This document shows positions 20,188 through 30,081 of a DNA stretch of 64,000 nucleotides, one piece after another. The position numbers were made by a program, and so were the translations under genes. The stretch lies in contig NZ_JAKUDS010000001.1 of assembly GCF_023221775.1 (NCBI RefSeq), positions 62,001 to 126,000 of the forward strand. The letters are read 5' to 3'. Below the pieces are notes generated by a model. That model did no database searches. It worked only from the letters and a program-made list of their open reading frames with translations, and was not told where the DNA came from. The stretch is from Enterococcus cecorum (GTDB lineage Bacteria > Bacillota > Bacilli > Lactobacillales > Enterococcaceae). Positions within the stretch are counted from its first letter, which is position 1. Each line of letters starts with the position of its first letter.

Positions 20188-21539
20188 TATGTATTAATAA
20201 TCGATTTTTTACGCCAAGTTCCATGACGCCAACGATGTATCATTAATATTGCGCGTAAGGATTCGTCTATCGCATAAGCAATCCAAACACCTACCAATCC
20301 AAACTGTAAGACAATAGCTAAAAGATAAGAAAATGGCAAACTAATGAGCCAAAGGACAATTAAACTACAAAAAAGAGGGAATTTTACATCACCACTGGCA
20401 TTTAAGGATCCAACCAAAGTCATATTAACGGCTCGGGCTGCCTCAAGAATAATTTCAACTAAAAAGACCCAACGTGCAATATCGATAATTTCTTGGTTGT
20501 TGGTAAAGATATGCATAATTGGCTGAATAAAAAGAAAAGTAATGACGCATATCAAGGTAGAGATAGCGACATTTTGCCATGTTGAACGCATGCCACGATG
20601 ATAAGCTCGATCAAATTCTTGCGCCCCTACACGCCGACCGATGATAATCTGATTTCCCTGACTTAAAGCCGCTGCTGTTAAAAAAACGAATTGCGTAATA
20701 GCAGCAACATAGGATTTAGCAATTAAGACATTTGCCCCTAAAGAAGCAACTATCATCGTAACCACTACTTGTGCCCCTTGATAGGAAGCTGATTCACCGG
20801 AAGAAGGTAATCCTAATTTTAATATTTGCTTTAATTTAGCGACAGAAATCTTATGTATACGTGAAGAAAATAGCTCATAACCCACATGTTTTTTTAGTAA
20901 GCGATGAGCGACATTAAAAGCAATAAAATTACTGAATAATGCCGAAAAAGCCAAACCTTCAACGCCCAGATGTGGTAGCCCAAATGGTGAAAATAAGGCA
21001 AGATAATTTCCGATAACTGCTAAAAAACTAGCAGACATTGGAATTAACAGTGCTTGTTTTGTATAACCATGTGTTCTCAAACTTGCTACCATTATGGCAT
21101 TGACAGCAGCGATAAATACACCGCCACCATAAATCTTTGCATAAGGTAGACCGATTTGGATGACTTCAGCGGGTAAATTCATGAAGGCTAGTAAATTGTT
21201 TGGAAAACAAAAGAAACATAAACTTAATAAAAGTCCAATGGCTAATCCAGCAAAAATTGCCGTATTAATGATTTCAGGGATTTCCTGACGCTTTTTTGCT
21301 CCGATATATTGAGCAATCATAATTTGTGTACCAATCGTAACAAAACCATAAATATAAACACATAGGCTTAGTAGCTGATTGGTTGCCCCTACACTGGCTA
21401 CGGCAACTTCATTAAATTGCGAAATCATCCAGACATTAATATTTCCGATAATAACAACCATCAATAATTCCACAAATATCGGCCAACTTAAAAAGATTAA
21501 TTCACGGTCCGAGGCATGAAAATTCATTTTACTTGTCAA
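20187..21539 (-). CDS. MATE family efflux transporter
   Basis: Integral membrane protein of 450 residues with about twelve helices in two halves, typical of MATE cation-coupled drug exporters: IFVELLMVVIIGNINVWMISQFNEVAVASVGATNQ at the start and QIMIAQYIGAKKRQEIPEIINTAIF. The second half repeats the pattern (SQGNQIIIGRRVGAQEFDRAYHRG). The start is TTG at 21539, with AAGGAGGG 8 bases before; the next ATG (KMNF) lies four codons in and lacks such spacing. It is a single gene convergent with the GH1 gene and divergent from trxB. Substrate cannot be deduced. Confidence 0.9.
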   Translation of the reverse strand: MTSKMNFHASDRELIFLSWPIFVELLMVVIIGNINVWMISQFNEVAVASVGATNQLLSLCVYIYGFVTIGTQIMIAQYIGAKKRQEIPEIINTAIFAGLAIGLLLSLCFFCFPNNLLAFMNLPAEVIQIGLPYAKIYGGGVFIAAVNAIMVASLRTHGYTKQALLIPMSASFLAVIGNYLALFSPFGLPHLGVEGLAFSALFSNFIAFNVAHRLLKKHVGYELFSSRIHKISVAKLKQILKLGLPSSGESASYQGAQVVVTMIVASLGANVLIAKSYVAAITQFVFLTAAALSQGNQIIIGRRVGAQEFDRAYHRGMRSTWQNVAISTLICVITFLFIQPIMHIFTNNQEIIDIARWVFLVEIILEAARAVNMTLVGSLNASGDVKFPLFCSLIVLWLISLPFSYLLAIVLQFGLVGVWIAYAIDESLRAILMIHRWRHGTWRKKSIINT

Positions 21540-21629
21540 AATATTTTCCCTCCTTTATAGTGGATATAGTTTCTTATTAAACGAATAAGATTATACTACT
21601 ATATATTAGAATGTAAAGGGGTTTCTTAA

Positions 21630-22547
21630 ATGAAATATGATGTCATAATTATTGGTGCAGGACCAGCAGGAATGACGGCTGCTTTGTATGCTGCACGTGC
21701 AAACCTTAACACACTATTATTAGAAAGAGGAATTCCCGGAGGACAAATGAACAATACGGCCGAGGTAGAAAATTATCCAGGGTTTGATTCCATTTTAGGT
21801 CCTGATTTAGCATTGAAGATGTATGATGGGATAAATCAATTTGGTGTTGAACACGGATATGGTAATGTAGTAGAAGTAAAAGATCATCAAGATTATAAGG
21901 AAGTTATCACTGATGATGCAACTTATGAAGCCAAAGTTGTGATTATTGCAACAGGTTGTGAGCATCGAAATCTAGAAGTTCCAGGTGAAGCAGAATATTC
22001 TGGTCGTGGGGTTTCTTATTGTGCTGTTTGTGATGGGGCATTTTTCCGTAATAAAAAATTAATTGTCGTGGGTGGTGGTGATTCTGCCGTTGAAGAAGCC
22101 ATTTATTTAACGCAATTTGCGGATGAAGTGAAGATTGTTCACCGCAGAGATGCTTTGCGTGCCCAAAAAATTATCCAAGACCGTGCTTTTGCCAATGAAA
22201 AAATTTCATTTATCTGGGATAGTGTCGTCGAAGAAATTAAAGGCGATGATCAAAAAGTAACAGCAGTAAAAATTAAAAATGTAAAAACTGGTGAAACTTA
22301 TGAAGAAGCTGCGGATGGTGTGTTTATTTATGTTGGTTTAGTTCCTCTAACACAAGCATTCACGTCTTTAGGAATTACCGATGATGCTGGTTGGATTTTA
22401 ACCGATGAACGCATGCAAACGAAAATTCCAGGTATCTTAGCTTGTGGGGATGCTCGTCAAAAACATCTTCGTCAAATTACCACTGCAGTTGGTGATGGCG
22501 GAATTGCAGGTCAACAAGCTTACCAATTTATTGAAGAAAACAAATAA
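21630..22547 (+). CDS. trxB: Thioredoxin reductase
   Basis: FAD- and NADPH-dependent enzyme (305 residues) that reduces thioredoxin. FAD site GAGPAGMTAALYAAR near residue 9, redox-active disulfide CAVC at 131-134 (the form common in Firmicutes), NADPH site VVGGGDSAVEEA, and the C-terminal FAD block GILACGDARQKHLRQITTAVGDG. Arg in the HRRDALRAQK loop supports NADPH use. The ribosome site is AAAGGGG. It is followed by its own terminator and appears monocistronic. Confidence 0.96.
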   Translation: MKYDVIIIGAGPAGMTAALYAARANLNTLLLERGIPGGQMNNTAEVENYPGFDSILGPDLALKMYDGINQFGVEHGYGNVVEVKDHQDYKEVITDDATYEAKVVIIATGCEHRNLEVPGEAEYSGRGVSYCAVCDGAFFRNKKLIVVGGGDSAVEEAIYLTQFADEVKIVHRRDALRAQKIIQDRAFANEKISFIWDSVVEEIKGDDQKVTAVKIKNVKTGETYEEAADGVFIYVGLVPLTQAFTSLGITDDAGWILTDERMQTKIPGILACGDARQKHLRQITTAVGDGGIAGQQAYQFIEENK

Positions 22548-22560
22548 TCATTAAACACGC

Positions 22561-22591
22561 AACCTCTAGTAAATGATGCTAGAGGTTTTTT
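22561..22591 (+). terminator. Terminator after trxB
   Basis: AACCTCTAG (22561-22569) and CTAGAGGTT (22579-22587), perfect 9-bp stem with TTTTTT ending the run. Confidence 0.9.
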
Positions 22592-22737
22592 GCTTTCGGA
22601 AAAAATTTCTGAAAATATTTAGCATTTTCATTTTTATAACATTTGCTTTTTTGTCTGTTCATCTTTTTGTAATAATGTTATAATATTTCTTGAGAAGTCC
22701 CTCTCGAAATCTTGAATCTTAAAAAGAGGTGTTTTGT

Positions 22738-24462
22738 ATGTCTTGGGAACAAGTCTATGAACAATGGAAGAAAAAAGAGGATTTAGAAGCTCATTTAAGC
22801 GAACAATTAGCTGAGTTAGCAGATAATCCAAAAGAATTGGAAGATGCTTTTTATGCACCTTTAGAATTTGGTACAGCAGGTATGCGTGGAATCTTAGGAC
22901 CTGGGATTAACCGTATGAATATTTATACTGTCCGTCAAGCAACAGAAGGTCTCGCAAGATTTATGAACACACAAGACCCTGAAACGCGTAATCGTGGGGT
23001 AGCTATCTCTTATGATTGTCGCCATTACTCTCCTGAATTTGCGATGGAAGCAGCCAAAACTTTAGCAAAACATGGTATCAAATCTTATGTCTTCGAAAGT
23101 TTACGTCCAACACCTGAACTTTCATTTGCAGTACGTTACTTAAAAACCTTTACTGGTATCATGATTACTGCTTCACATAATCCAGCAAATTATAATGGAT
23201 ATAAAGTATATGGTGAAGACGGCGGACAAATGCCTCCACAAGATGCAGATGCAGTAACAAAATTTGTTCGTGAAGTAGAAGATCCACTTGAAGTAGTTGT
23301 ATTATCAGAAGAAGAAGCAAAACACAGTGGGTTGATTAATATTATTGGTGAAGAAGTTGATAATGCTTATCTAAAAGAGGTAAGTAAAGTAACTATCAAT
23401 CATGAATTGGTAGATGAAATGGGCAAAGAATTAAAACTAGTCTTCACGCCATTACATGGTACTGGTAAGATGCTAGGTGAAAAAGCCTTGAAACAAGCTG
23501 GCTTTGAAAAATTTGTCATTGAACCTTCACAAGCTGTTGCTGACCCTAACTTTAGTACTGTTAAATCACCAAATCCTGAAGAACATTCTGCGTTTGAATA
23601 TGCAATGAAATTAGGTAAAAAGGAAGATGCGGACTTATTGATTGCGACTGACCCTGATGCCGATCGTCTTGGCGCGGCTGTCAGAATGCCAAATGGTGAA
23701 TATCAAGTATTGACGGGTAATCAAATTGGTGCGATTATGACTCAATATATTTTAACCGCTCATAAAAATGCAGGTACATTGAAAGAAAACGCGGCTATCG
23801 TGAAGTCAATTGTGTCAAGTGAATTACCTGCAGCGATTGCTAAAAGTTTTGGTGTGACAACATTTAATGTATTAACCGGCTTTAAATTTATCGCTGAAAA
23901 GATTCAGTTGTTTGAAGATACTGGTTCAAATACCTTTATGTTTGGGTTTGAAGAAAGTTATGGCTATCTTGTAAAATCATTTGTACGTGATAAAGATGCC
24001 ATTCAAGCTTTAGTATTATTAGCTGAAGTAGCGGCCTTTTATAAGAAACAAGGTAAGACATTATATGATGCATTACAAGAAATTTTTGCAGAATTCGGGT
24101 ACTATGCAGAAAAAACCATCTCTGTCACTATGAGTGGATTGGAAGGTGCTGCCAAGATTAAGGAATTAATGGCTACTTTCCGTGAAAAAGCACCATCTCA
24201 TTTTGCAAATGTTGCTGTTGAAGTAACAGAAGATTTCCAAGCATTAACGAAAACACATGTCGATGGAACGGTTGAAAAATTAACTACTCCGCCATCTAAC
24301 GTATTGAAATACATTTTGGCTGATGAAAGCTGGATTGCTGTACGCCCATCAGGTACTGAACCTAAAATTAAATTCTATATTGGGGTAAAAGCAGAATCAA
24401 GTGAAGCAGCAGCCCAAAAGATTAAAGATTTACAAGAGGCAATTGAAGCACTCACTGCTTGA
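22738..24462 (+). CDS. pgcA: Alpha-phosphoglucomutase
   Basis: Interconverts glucose 6-phosphate and glucose 1-phosphate, feeding GalU. About 574 residues, the long PgcA form of the alpha-D-phosphohexomutase family. Visible sites: sugar-proximal FGTAGMRGILGPG, active-site serine in TASHNPANYNGYKVYG, metal loop ATDPDADRLG, sugar-binding GFEESYGYL, and phosphate-binding RPSGTEPKIKFY. ATG 22738 is used; a GTG three codons earlier overlaps the AAAGAGG ribosome site. It stands alone, ending just before the palindromic element. Confidence 0.95.
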   Translation: MSWEQVYEQWKKKEDLEAHLSEQLAELADNPKELEDAFYAPLEFGTAGMRGILGPGINRMNIYTVRQATEGLARFMNTQDPETRNRGVAISYDCRHYSPEFAMEAAKTLAKHGIKSYVFESLRPTPELSFAVRYLKTFTGIMITASHNPANYNGYKVYGEDGGQMPPQDADAVTKFVREVEDPLEVVVLSEEEAKHSGLINIIGEEVDNAYLKEVSKVTINHELVDEMGKELKLVFTPLHGTGKMLGEKALKQAGFEKFVIEPSQAVADPNFSTVKSPNPEEHSAFEYAMKLGKKEDADLLIATDPDADRLGAAVRMPNGEYQVLTGNQIGAIMTQYILTAHKNAGTLKENAAIVKSIVSSELPAAIAKSFGVTTFNVLTGFKFIAEKIQLFEDTGSNTFMFGFEESYGYLVKSFVRDKDAIQALVLLAEVAAFYKKQGKTLYDALQEIFAEFGYYAEKTISVTMSGLEGAAKIKELMATFREKAPSHFANVAVEVTEDFQALTKTHVDGTVEKLTTPPSNVLKYILADESWIAVRPSGTEPKIKFYIGVKAESSEAAAQKIKDLQEAIEALTA

Positions 24463-24485
24463 TAATTGAATAAGTATTGCATTTA

Positions 24486-24674
24486 GGGGGCTGACCCAAA
24501 AGTATTTTAGCAAGATAATTAAAAAAAGAAATCCTTATGATGAAATAAATAATTAATAAAAGACAAAGAAAATCCGAATGTTCAACTTGATTACTCATAA
24601 AATCAACAATGAACGTTCGGATTATTTATATACTCATTTTTTATTAGAGACTAATGGGTCAGCCCCCTTTTTTT
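24486..24674. repeat. Nested palindromic element (MITE-like or long terminator)
   Basis: Terminal inverted repeat GGGGGCTGACCC (24486-24497) and GGGTCAGCCCCC (24656-24667), perfect over 12 bases and followed by seven T. Inside lies a second inverted repeat AATCCGAATGTTCA (24571-24584) and TGAACGTTCGGATT (24610-24623), complementary with one G-T wobble. The intervening DNA is very A/T-rich and codes for nothing. The whole 182-base unit could fold into one long hairpin. It is either a small non-autonomous mobile repeat or a terminator built from one; no transposase is near. The rest of the 350-base gap holds only the leader of hom. Confidence 0.6.
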
Positions 24675-24813
24675 ACGAATAATAAAACGATGATTCTTTT
24701 ATAAAGGGAATCGCAGCGAAAATTACCTTGCTTTCCTTGTCAAATTTTGATAGACTAAAATAAAAAATTATGAGAAATGAATGAATAATTTCTAATTCAA
24801 GTAAGGAGATTCT

Positions 24814-26067
24814 ATGGACAAGACGTTGAATATCGGCTTATTAGGTCTTGGTGTCGTTGGTAGTGGTGTAGTAGAAGTCCTGGCCAGGCAACAAGAAAAA
24901 TTACGAGATGAAACAGGAATAAAAATCCAGATTGTAAAAAGTTTGGTACGAGTTGGAGAAGATAAATCACAGATTGCACAAAAATATGGTTTTGAATTAG
25001 TTACAGACATTCAAGATATCATAAACGATCCCAATATTGACGTGGTTGTTGAATTAATTGGTAAGGTTCATCCTGCAAAAGAATTTATTACTCAGGCTTT
25101 GGAAAATGGAAAACATGTTGTAACAGCAAATAAAGATTTAATTGCTCAACATGGTGTCGAGTTGAATCAAGTAGCTAAGAGTCATCAAGTTTCATTATTT
25201 TATGAGGCTAGTGTGGCAGGGGGTATTCCGATTTTACGAACGATGACAAATAATTATTCGGCTGATGAAATTACGAATGTGTTGGGAATTGTGAATGGAA
25301 CAACGAATTATATGTTGACGAAAATGCTGACTGAAGGACTCAGTTATGATGAGGCCTTACAAAAAGCGCAAGAATTAGGATTTGCCGAATCTAATCCAAC
25401 GAATGATGTGGATGGTATTGATGCAGCGTATAAAATGGTTATTCTTTCCCAATTTGCTTATGGAATGGATGTGAAGATGTCTGATTTAAACATTGAAGGA
25501 ATTCGCCAAGTATCAGCTGAAGATGTGGCTTTTGCTAAGAAGGCAGGTTATGAAATCAAATTAATTGGACGTACTAGAAAAATTCAGGATGCCATTGAAG
25601 TAAGTGTAGGCCCTACTTTGGTTTCGGTTAATCACCCTTTAGCTTCAATTAAGAATGAATATAATGGAGTCTATCTAGAAAGTACGGGAATTAATCAGTC
25701 GATGTTTTATGGTCCAGGAGCAGGGGCACTACCGACAGCAACTAGTGTGGTTTCCGATTTGTTGGCTATTGCTATCAATCGCAAAAATCAACAACCTGCA
25801 CCATTATTTAATAACTATCATCGTCCTACAAAATTACTGCACGATTCGCAAATAGTTGATCGTCATTATCTATACATTCAAACCAATCAAATAAACGAAA
25901 TAGTAGCTATAATTAGTGAGTATAAGTTGGTGTATCAGCAACAATCGGATCAAAAATATCAAGTCATTCTTGATGATATTGCCAAAGATAAGTTGCAACA
26001 ATTGATTCACAAATTATCAGATTATGCTACAATGATTCGTGTGATGAAAGTAATCGAAACGAAATAA
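24814..26067 (+). CDS. hom: Homoserine dehydrogenase
   Basis: NAD(P)H-dependent reduction of aspartate semialdehyde to homoserine, the branch-point step for threonine and methionine. 417 residues: N-terminal Rossmann motif [16 protein letters not shown], family block [12 protein letters not shown], catalytic region [11 protein letters not shown], the signature containing [30 protein letters not shown] (catalytic Lys), and a C-terminal ACT-like regulatory region from about 345 onward ([15 protein letters not shown]). AAGGAG precedes the ATG. It is the first gene of hom-thrC-thrB. No aspartokinase is in the window. Confidence 0.96.
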   Translation: MDKTLNIGLLGLGVVGSGVVEVLARQQEKLRDETGIKIQIVKSLVRVGEDKSQIAQKYGFELVTDIQDIINDPNIDVVVELIGKVHPAKEFITQALENGKHVVTANKDLIAQHGVELNQVAKSHQVSLFYEASVAGGIPILRTMTNNYSADEITNVLGIVNGTTNYMLTKMLTEGLSYDEALQKAQELGFAESNPTNDVDGIDAAYKMVILSQFAYGMDVKMSDLNIEGIRQVSAEDVAFAKKAGYEIKLIGRTRKIQDAIEVSVGPTLVSVNHPLASIKNEYNGVYLESTGINQSMFYGPGAGALPTATSVVSDLLAIAINRKNQQPAPLFNNYHRPTKLLHDSQIVDRHYLYIQTNQINEIVAIISEYKLVYQQQSDQKYQVILDDIAKDKLQQLIHKLSDYATMIRVMKVIETK

Positions 26068-26087
26068 CCCCTAAGGAGGAAATAAAA

Positions 26088-27152
26088 ATGAGTCGCTATG
26101 AAGGTTTACTAAAACGTTATAAAGAATATTTACCAATTACAGAAAATACACCAATGATTTCTTTGTGTGAGGGTAATACTCCGTTAATCCCTTTACACAA
26201 TTTATCAAAAGAATTAGGAATTACCTTATACGGAAAATATGAAGGTTTAAATCCAACAGGTTCTTTTAAAGATCGTGGGATGGTTATGGCCGTCGCCAAA
26301 GCAGTTGAAGAAGGGGCAAAAGCAATTGTTTGCGCCTCAACCGGGAATACCAGTGCTGCCGCCGCTGCATACGGAACACGCGCAGGAATTAAAGTTTATG
26401 TGGTTATTCCTGATGGTAAAATCGCAATGGGAAAATTAGCACAGGCCATCGCATATGGTGCGGATATTATTTCAATTCCAGGAAACTTTGATGAAGCCTT
26501 AAAAGCGGTACGTGATATTGCAAAAACTGAAAAAGTGGCTTTAGTTAATTCAGTCAATCCTTATCGTCTTGAAGGACAAAAAACTGCGGCTTTTGAAGTC
26601 TGTGAACAATTAGGATTTGCGCCAGATGTGCTTGCTATTCCAGTGGGCAATGCGGGAAATATTTCTGCTTATTGGAAAGGATTTAAAGAATGGCATGAAG
26701 TCAAAGGAACTTCACTACCAAGAATGCATGGCTTTGAAGCACAAGGAGCTGCAGCGATTGTTCGTGACCAAGTGATTGAAAATCCTGAAACAATTGCCAC
26801 TGCGATTCGAATTGGTAATCCAGCAAGTTGGCATCTTGCTACAGCAGCACGCGATGAATCAAACGGTTATATCGATGAAGTAACCGATGAAGAAATTCTA
26901 AATGCTTATCGAAAGGTGGCTGCGATGGATGGTGTATTTGTAGAACCCGGTTCAGCTGCATCGTTAGCTGGTGTAATCAAACATGTTAAAGCTGGTAAAA
27001 TTAAGCCTGGTGAAACTGTAGTGACGGTCTTTACTGGAAATGGCTTAAAAGACCCAGATACAGCCATTCATGAAGTACATGCAGATATTCATAAGATGGC
27101 TGATTTAGAGGAAATGCGTCTTCACATGCGTGCTGGGGTGGAAAAACTATGA
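26088..27152 (+). CDS. thrC: Threonine synthase
   Basis: PLP enzyme converting O-phospho-L-homoserine to threonine. 354 residues, the short form of fold type II. The PLP lysine is in [11 protein letters not shown] (about residue 60); the phosphate-binding glycine loop is [12 protein letters not shown]; substrate-contacting [14 protein letters not shown] is typical. A strong AAGGAGG lies before the ATG. The stop overlaps thrB by four bases (ATGA), so translation is coupled. Confidence 0.96.
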   Translation: MSRYEGLLKRYKEYLPITENTPMISLCEGNTPLIPLHNLSKELGITLYGKYEGLNPTGSFKDRGMVMAVAKAVEEGAKAIVCASTGNTSAAAAAYGTRAGIKVYVVIPDGKIAMGKLAQAIAYGADIISIPGNFDEALKAVRDIAKTEKVALVNSVNPYRLEGQKTAAFEVCEQLGFAPDVLAIPVGNAGNISAYWKGFKEWHEVKGTSLPRMHGFEAQGAAAIVRDQVIENPETIATAIRIGNPASWHLATAARDESNGYIDEVTDEEILNAYRKVAAMDGVFVEPGSAASLAGVIKHVKAGKIKPGETVVTVFTGNGLKDPDTAIHEVHADIHKMADLEEMRLHMRAGVEKL

Positions 27153-28018
27153 AAATTCAGGTTCCAGCCACTTCTGCAAATTTAGGACCAGGATTTGATT
27201 CTTGTGGGATTGCCCTTGCAAAGTATTTGGTTATTGAAGTACTTAAACCGCAAGAAAAATGGGAGATTATCCATCATTTAGGTCCTGAGATTCCAAGTGA
27301 TGAAAATAATTTATTGATTCAAACTGCCTTAAGTATTGCACCTTATCTTGTTCCTCATAAGTTAAAGATGATTTCTGATATTCCTTTAACACGTGGCTTA
27401 GGTAGTAGTTCTTCAGTCATTATTGCAGGGATTGAATTGGCAAATCGGTTAGCCAATCTTAACTTATCTGAAGCAGAGAAGCTAAATATTGCGACTAAAA
27501 TAGAAGGGCATCCAGATAATGTGGCTCCGGCGATTTACGGAGATTTTGTGGTTGCTTGTTATGATGAACAACAAGAACAAGTTTTATCAGTCAAACATTA
27601 TTTTCCTGAATGTGATATTATTGCCTATATTCCAGAAAGCGAGTTAGCTACTAAAACATCACGTAATGTTTTGCCTGAAACTTTCTCATTTAAAAATGCA
27701 GTGAAGGCTAGTGCGATTAGTAATGTGATGATCGGAGCTATTATTAATGGAAACCTTGATTTAGCTGGAGAACTGATGGGACGTGACTTATTCCATGAGC
27801 ATTATCGAGAAAAATTAGTACCACATCTATCAACCATTCGTCAAATTTGTTTAGAAGAGAATGCATATGGCTGTTTCTTAAGTGGTGCTGGACCGACTGT
27901 ATTAGTTTTGACACCACAGGAAAACAGTAGTCGTATAATGACACATCTACAATCAATGGATACTCATGCGCAAGTGGAGTTATTATCTATTGATCGAGAA
28001 GGTGTGCAAGTTTACTAA
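27149..28018 (+). CDS. thrB: Homoserine kinase
   Basis: GHMP-family kinase phosphorylating homoserine for ThrC, 289 residues. Motif 1 [18 protein letters not shown], motif 2 [15 protein letters not shown] (phosphate loop), and motif 3 [13 protein letters not shown] are all intact, and [17 protein letters not shown] is characteristic of homoserine kinases. It overlaps thrC by four bases. It is followed immediately by a hairpin that separates it from metA, so flux to phosphohomoserine and to O-acyl-homoserine may be set differently. Confidence 0.96.
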   Translation: MKIQVPATSANLGPGFDSCGIALAKYLVIEVLKPQEKWEIIHHLGPEIPSDENNLLIQTALSIAPYLVPHKLKMISDIPLTRGLGSSSSVIIAGIELANRLANLNLSEAEKLNIATKIEGHPDNVAPAIYGDFVVACYDEQQEQVLSVKHYFPECDIIAYIPESELATKTSRNVLPETFSFKNAVKASAISNVMIGAIINGNLDLAGELMGRDLFHEHYREKLVPHLSTIRQICLEENAYGCFLSGAGPTVLVLTPQENSSRIMTHLQSMDTHAQVELLSIDREGVQVY

Positions 28019-28023
28019 CATTT

Positions 28024-28060
28024 ACGGGCTAATCATTATTGAGTGGTTAGTCCGTTTTTT
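28024..28060 (+). terminator. Terminator or attenuator between thrB and metA
   Basis: ACGGGCTAATCA (28024-28035) pairs with TGGTTAGTCCGT (28044-28055) with two G-U pairs, followed by TTTTTT. The AAGGGGGA ribosome site of metA starts at 28061, directly after the T run. Confidence 0.8.
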
Positions 28061-28075
28061 AAGGGGGAGACGATT

Positions 28076-29014
28076 ATGCCGATAAAATTAACGAAAGGTT
28101 TTCCGGCAGCAGAGCAACTAGCAAAAGAAGATATTTTTGCTATTGAATATCAAAGGGCGACACATCAAGATATCCGTCCATTGAAGTTATTATTGTTAAA
28201 TCTGATGCCCAATAAAATTAAAACCGAACTTCAATTTTTACGTCTAATTAGTCAAAGTCCATTACAAATAGATTTAGATTTTTTAAAAATGGATAGTCAT
28301 GAGTCGAAAAATGTGAGTCCTAATCATTTAGATAAATATTACTTATCCTTTTCTGAAATTGAAGAGAAATGTTACGATGGTATGATTATCACAGGGGCCC
28401 CGGTTGAAACATTGCCTTTTGAGGAGGTGGACTATTGGAACGAACTAAAACAAATTATGGATTGGAGTAAAGATCATGTAACTTCAGTAATTCATATTTG
28501 TTGGGGGGCACAGGCAGGTCTATATCATCATTACGGAATTGAAAAAACACTTTATGAGAAAAAACTCTTTGGAATTTATTCTCAGGAACTCTTATTAAAC
28601 CATAGACTTTTTCGAGGGTTTGATGATATATTTTATGGACCGCAATCGAGATATACAGGAATTGATGAAAGTCAAATAGATGGGAAAAAATTACAAGTTG
28701 TAGCTGCAAATGAAGCGATTGGTGCGACAATTTTAATTTCTACAGATGACCATGACATCTTTTTATTGGGGCATTTTGAATACGATACAGAATCTCTAAA
28801 AGAAGAATATCTTCGCGATCGAGCAAAGGGTTTGGATACCGCGATGCCAGAAAACTATTTTAATGACGATGATATCGAAAAACGCATTTATAATTGTTGG
28901 CGTGGTAATGCGTATCTTCTGTATCATAACTGGATAAATGATGTTTATCAGATGACGCCATATGAATTATCAGAAATTCCACAATTGTTAGCTCAAAGAA
29001 GAAGTAAAATATAG
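28076..29014 (+). CDS. metA: Homoserine O-acetyltransferase (MetA fold)
   Basis: Activates homoserine by acylation, the first step toward methionine. 312 residues from ATG 28076, which has AAGGGGGA upstream; an earlier GTG at 28043 lies inside the terminator hairpin and is unlikely. Catalytic Cys142 is in HICWGAQAGLYHHYG and the His/Glu pair in GHFEYDT (His233, Glu235). Residue 111 is Glu (GAPVETLPF). In published work on MetA proteins Glu111 goes with acetyl-CoA and Gly with succinyl-CoA, so this should be an acetyltransferase despite the usual succinyltransferase label. It follows hom-thrC-thrB. Confidence 0.94.
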   Translation: MPIKLTKGFPAAEQLAKEDIFAIEYQRATHQDIRPLKLLLLNLMPNKIKTELQFLRLISQSPLQIDLDFLKMDSHESKNVSPNHLDKYYLSFSEIEEKCYDGMIITGAPVETLPFEEVDYWNELKQIMDWSKDHVTSVIHICWGAQAGLYHHYGIEKTLYEKKLFGIYSQELLLNHRLFRGFDDIFYGPQSRYTGIDESQIDGKKLQVVAANEAIGATILISTDDHDIFLLGHFEYDTESLKEEYLRDRAKGLDTAMPENYFNDDDIEKRIYNCWRGNAYLLYHNWINDVYQMTPYELSEIPQLLAQRRSKI

Positions 29015-29020
29015 TTTAAT

Positions 29021-29065
29021 AAAAAACTGGCCTCAATTGCTTTTGGTATTGAGGCCAGTTTTTTT
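29021..29065. terminator. Bidirectional terminator after metA
   Basis: Long perfect stem: 17 bases (29021-29037, core ACTGGCCTCAAT) with 29048-29064 (core ATTGAGGCCAGT), 10-base loop and a T run in both directions, between convergent genes. Confidence 0.95.
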
Positions 29066-29930
29066 ACATGTATTGATTTCCTTCAGAGTCGCTGTCAGTG
29101 ATAAAGTAACTGTGGTCTTCAAGATTTAATTCATTTAAAATCATTGAAGCAGTTTCTTCAATAGATAACGTGGCAACATTAATCACGATACAACCTAATT
29201 TTTCATAAAGTTTATTGGCAAATTCTAGCTCTTCTTTGATTTTATCAATGTCAGAATAGGCGGTGTCGGGATCTAAACCGTATGCACGCATTCTTTCTTT
29301 ACGAATACCATTTAATACGGCAGGATCATTAGTCAAACCGACAATTTTTTTCGGATCCACTTGCCATAGTTGCTCTGGAATTTGTGCTTGTGGAACGAGT
29401 GGTAGGTTAGCTACTTTTAGGTTTTTATTAGCTAAGAATAGAGATAGAGGGGTTTTAGAAGTACGTGAGACCCCTAATAGTACAATATCAGCTTTTAAGA
29501 AACCACGAGGGTCTTTGCCATCATCATATTTTACTGCAAATTCCATCGCTTTAATTCGTTTGAAGTAGTTTTTATTTAAATGATGTAGGGCACCTGGTTC
29601 GCCAGTAGGTTTGATGCCTGTACGTTTTGCAACTTCTTCAACGGGAGGAGTTAAAACGTTCATACTATAAAGGTTATTTGCCTTACAGAATTCTTGTGTT
29701 AATTGAACTAAGTCAGGGTTAATGATGGTGTAAATCACCATTGCATCAAGACCTTTAGCATCATGAAGTGCCTGATTTAAGGAAGTGGCATCTTGAATAA
29801 AGGTTCGTCGATATAATTCAAAGTCAACAGTTGGATATTGTGCCATTGTTGCTTGTGCTAATTTCGAAGCAGTTTCTCCAGCTGAATCGGAAATGACAAA
29901 GATAATAATTTTATTGTTGTTTTTGCTCAT
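29064..29930 (-). CDS. Pyruvate, phosphate dikinase regulatory protein (DUF299 family)
   Basis: 288-residue member of the bifunctional kinase/pyrophosphorylase family that inactivates and reactivates PPDK (or PEP synthase) by ADP-dependent phosphorylation and Pi-dependent dephosphorylation. Visible motifs: N-terminal FVISDSAGETASKLAQA, the P-loop-like GVSRTSKTPLSLFLA near residue 155, and VGLTNDPAVLNGIRKERM, all typical. Its partner gene (ppdK or ppsA) is not in this window. It is divergent from the Zur-like regulator, with about 150 bases between. Confidence 0.9.
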   Translation of the reverse strand: MSKNNNKIIIFVISDSAGETASKLAQATMAQYPTVDFELYRRTFIQDATSLNQALHDAKGLDAMVIYTIINPDLVQLTQEFCKANNLYSMNVLTPPVEEVAKRTGIKPTGEPGALHHLNKNYFKRIKAMEFAVKYDDGKDPRGFLKADIVLLGVSRTSKTPLSLFLANKNLKVANLPLVPQAQIPEQLWQVDPKKIVGLTNDPAVLNGIRKERMRAYGLDPDTAYSDIDKIKEELEFANKLYEKLGCIVINVATLSIEETASMILNELNLEDHSYFITDSDSEGNQYM

Positions 29931-30081
29931 GTCGTAACCTCTTTTCGCATATTTTTTTTATTATATCATAGATTCTACGGATTTTTGTACGATTTTTTAT
30001 TTAAATCGGAAATAATGCTTGTTAATCGTAATGAAGTCCTAGATATGATATAATAATGCAAATAAGTTTGTGGAGGAATAT

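Noticed and set aside
30020-30040. Zur box in the zur promoter
   Set aside because: TCGTAAT (30026-30032) equals one half of the Bacillus Zur palindrome, but the second half is missing.
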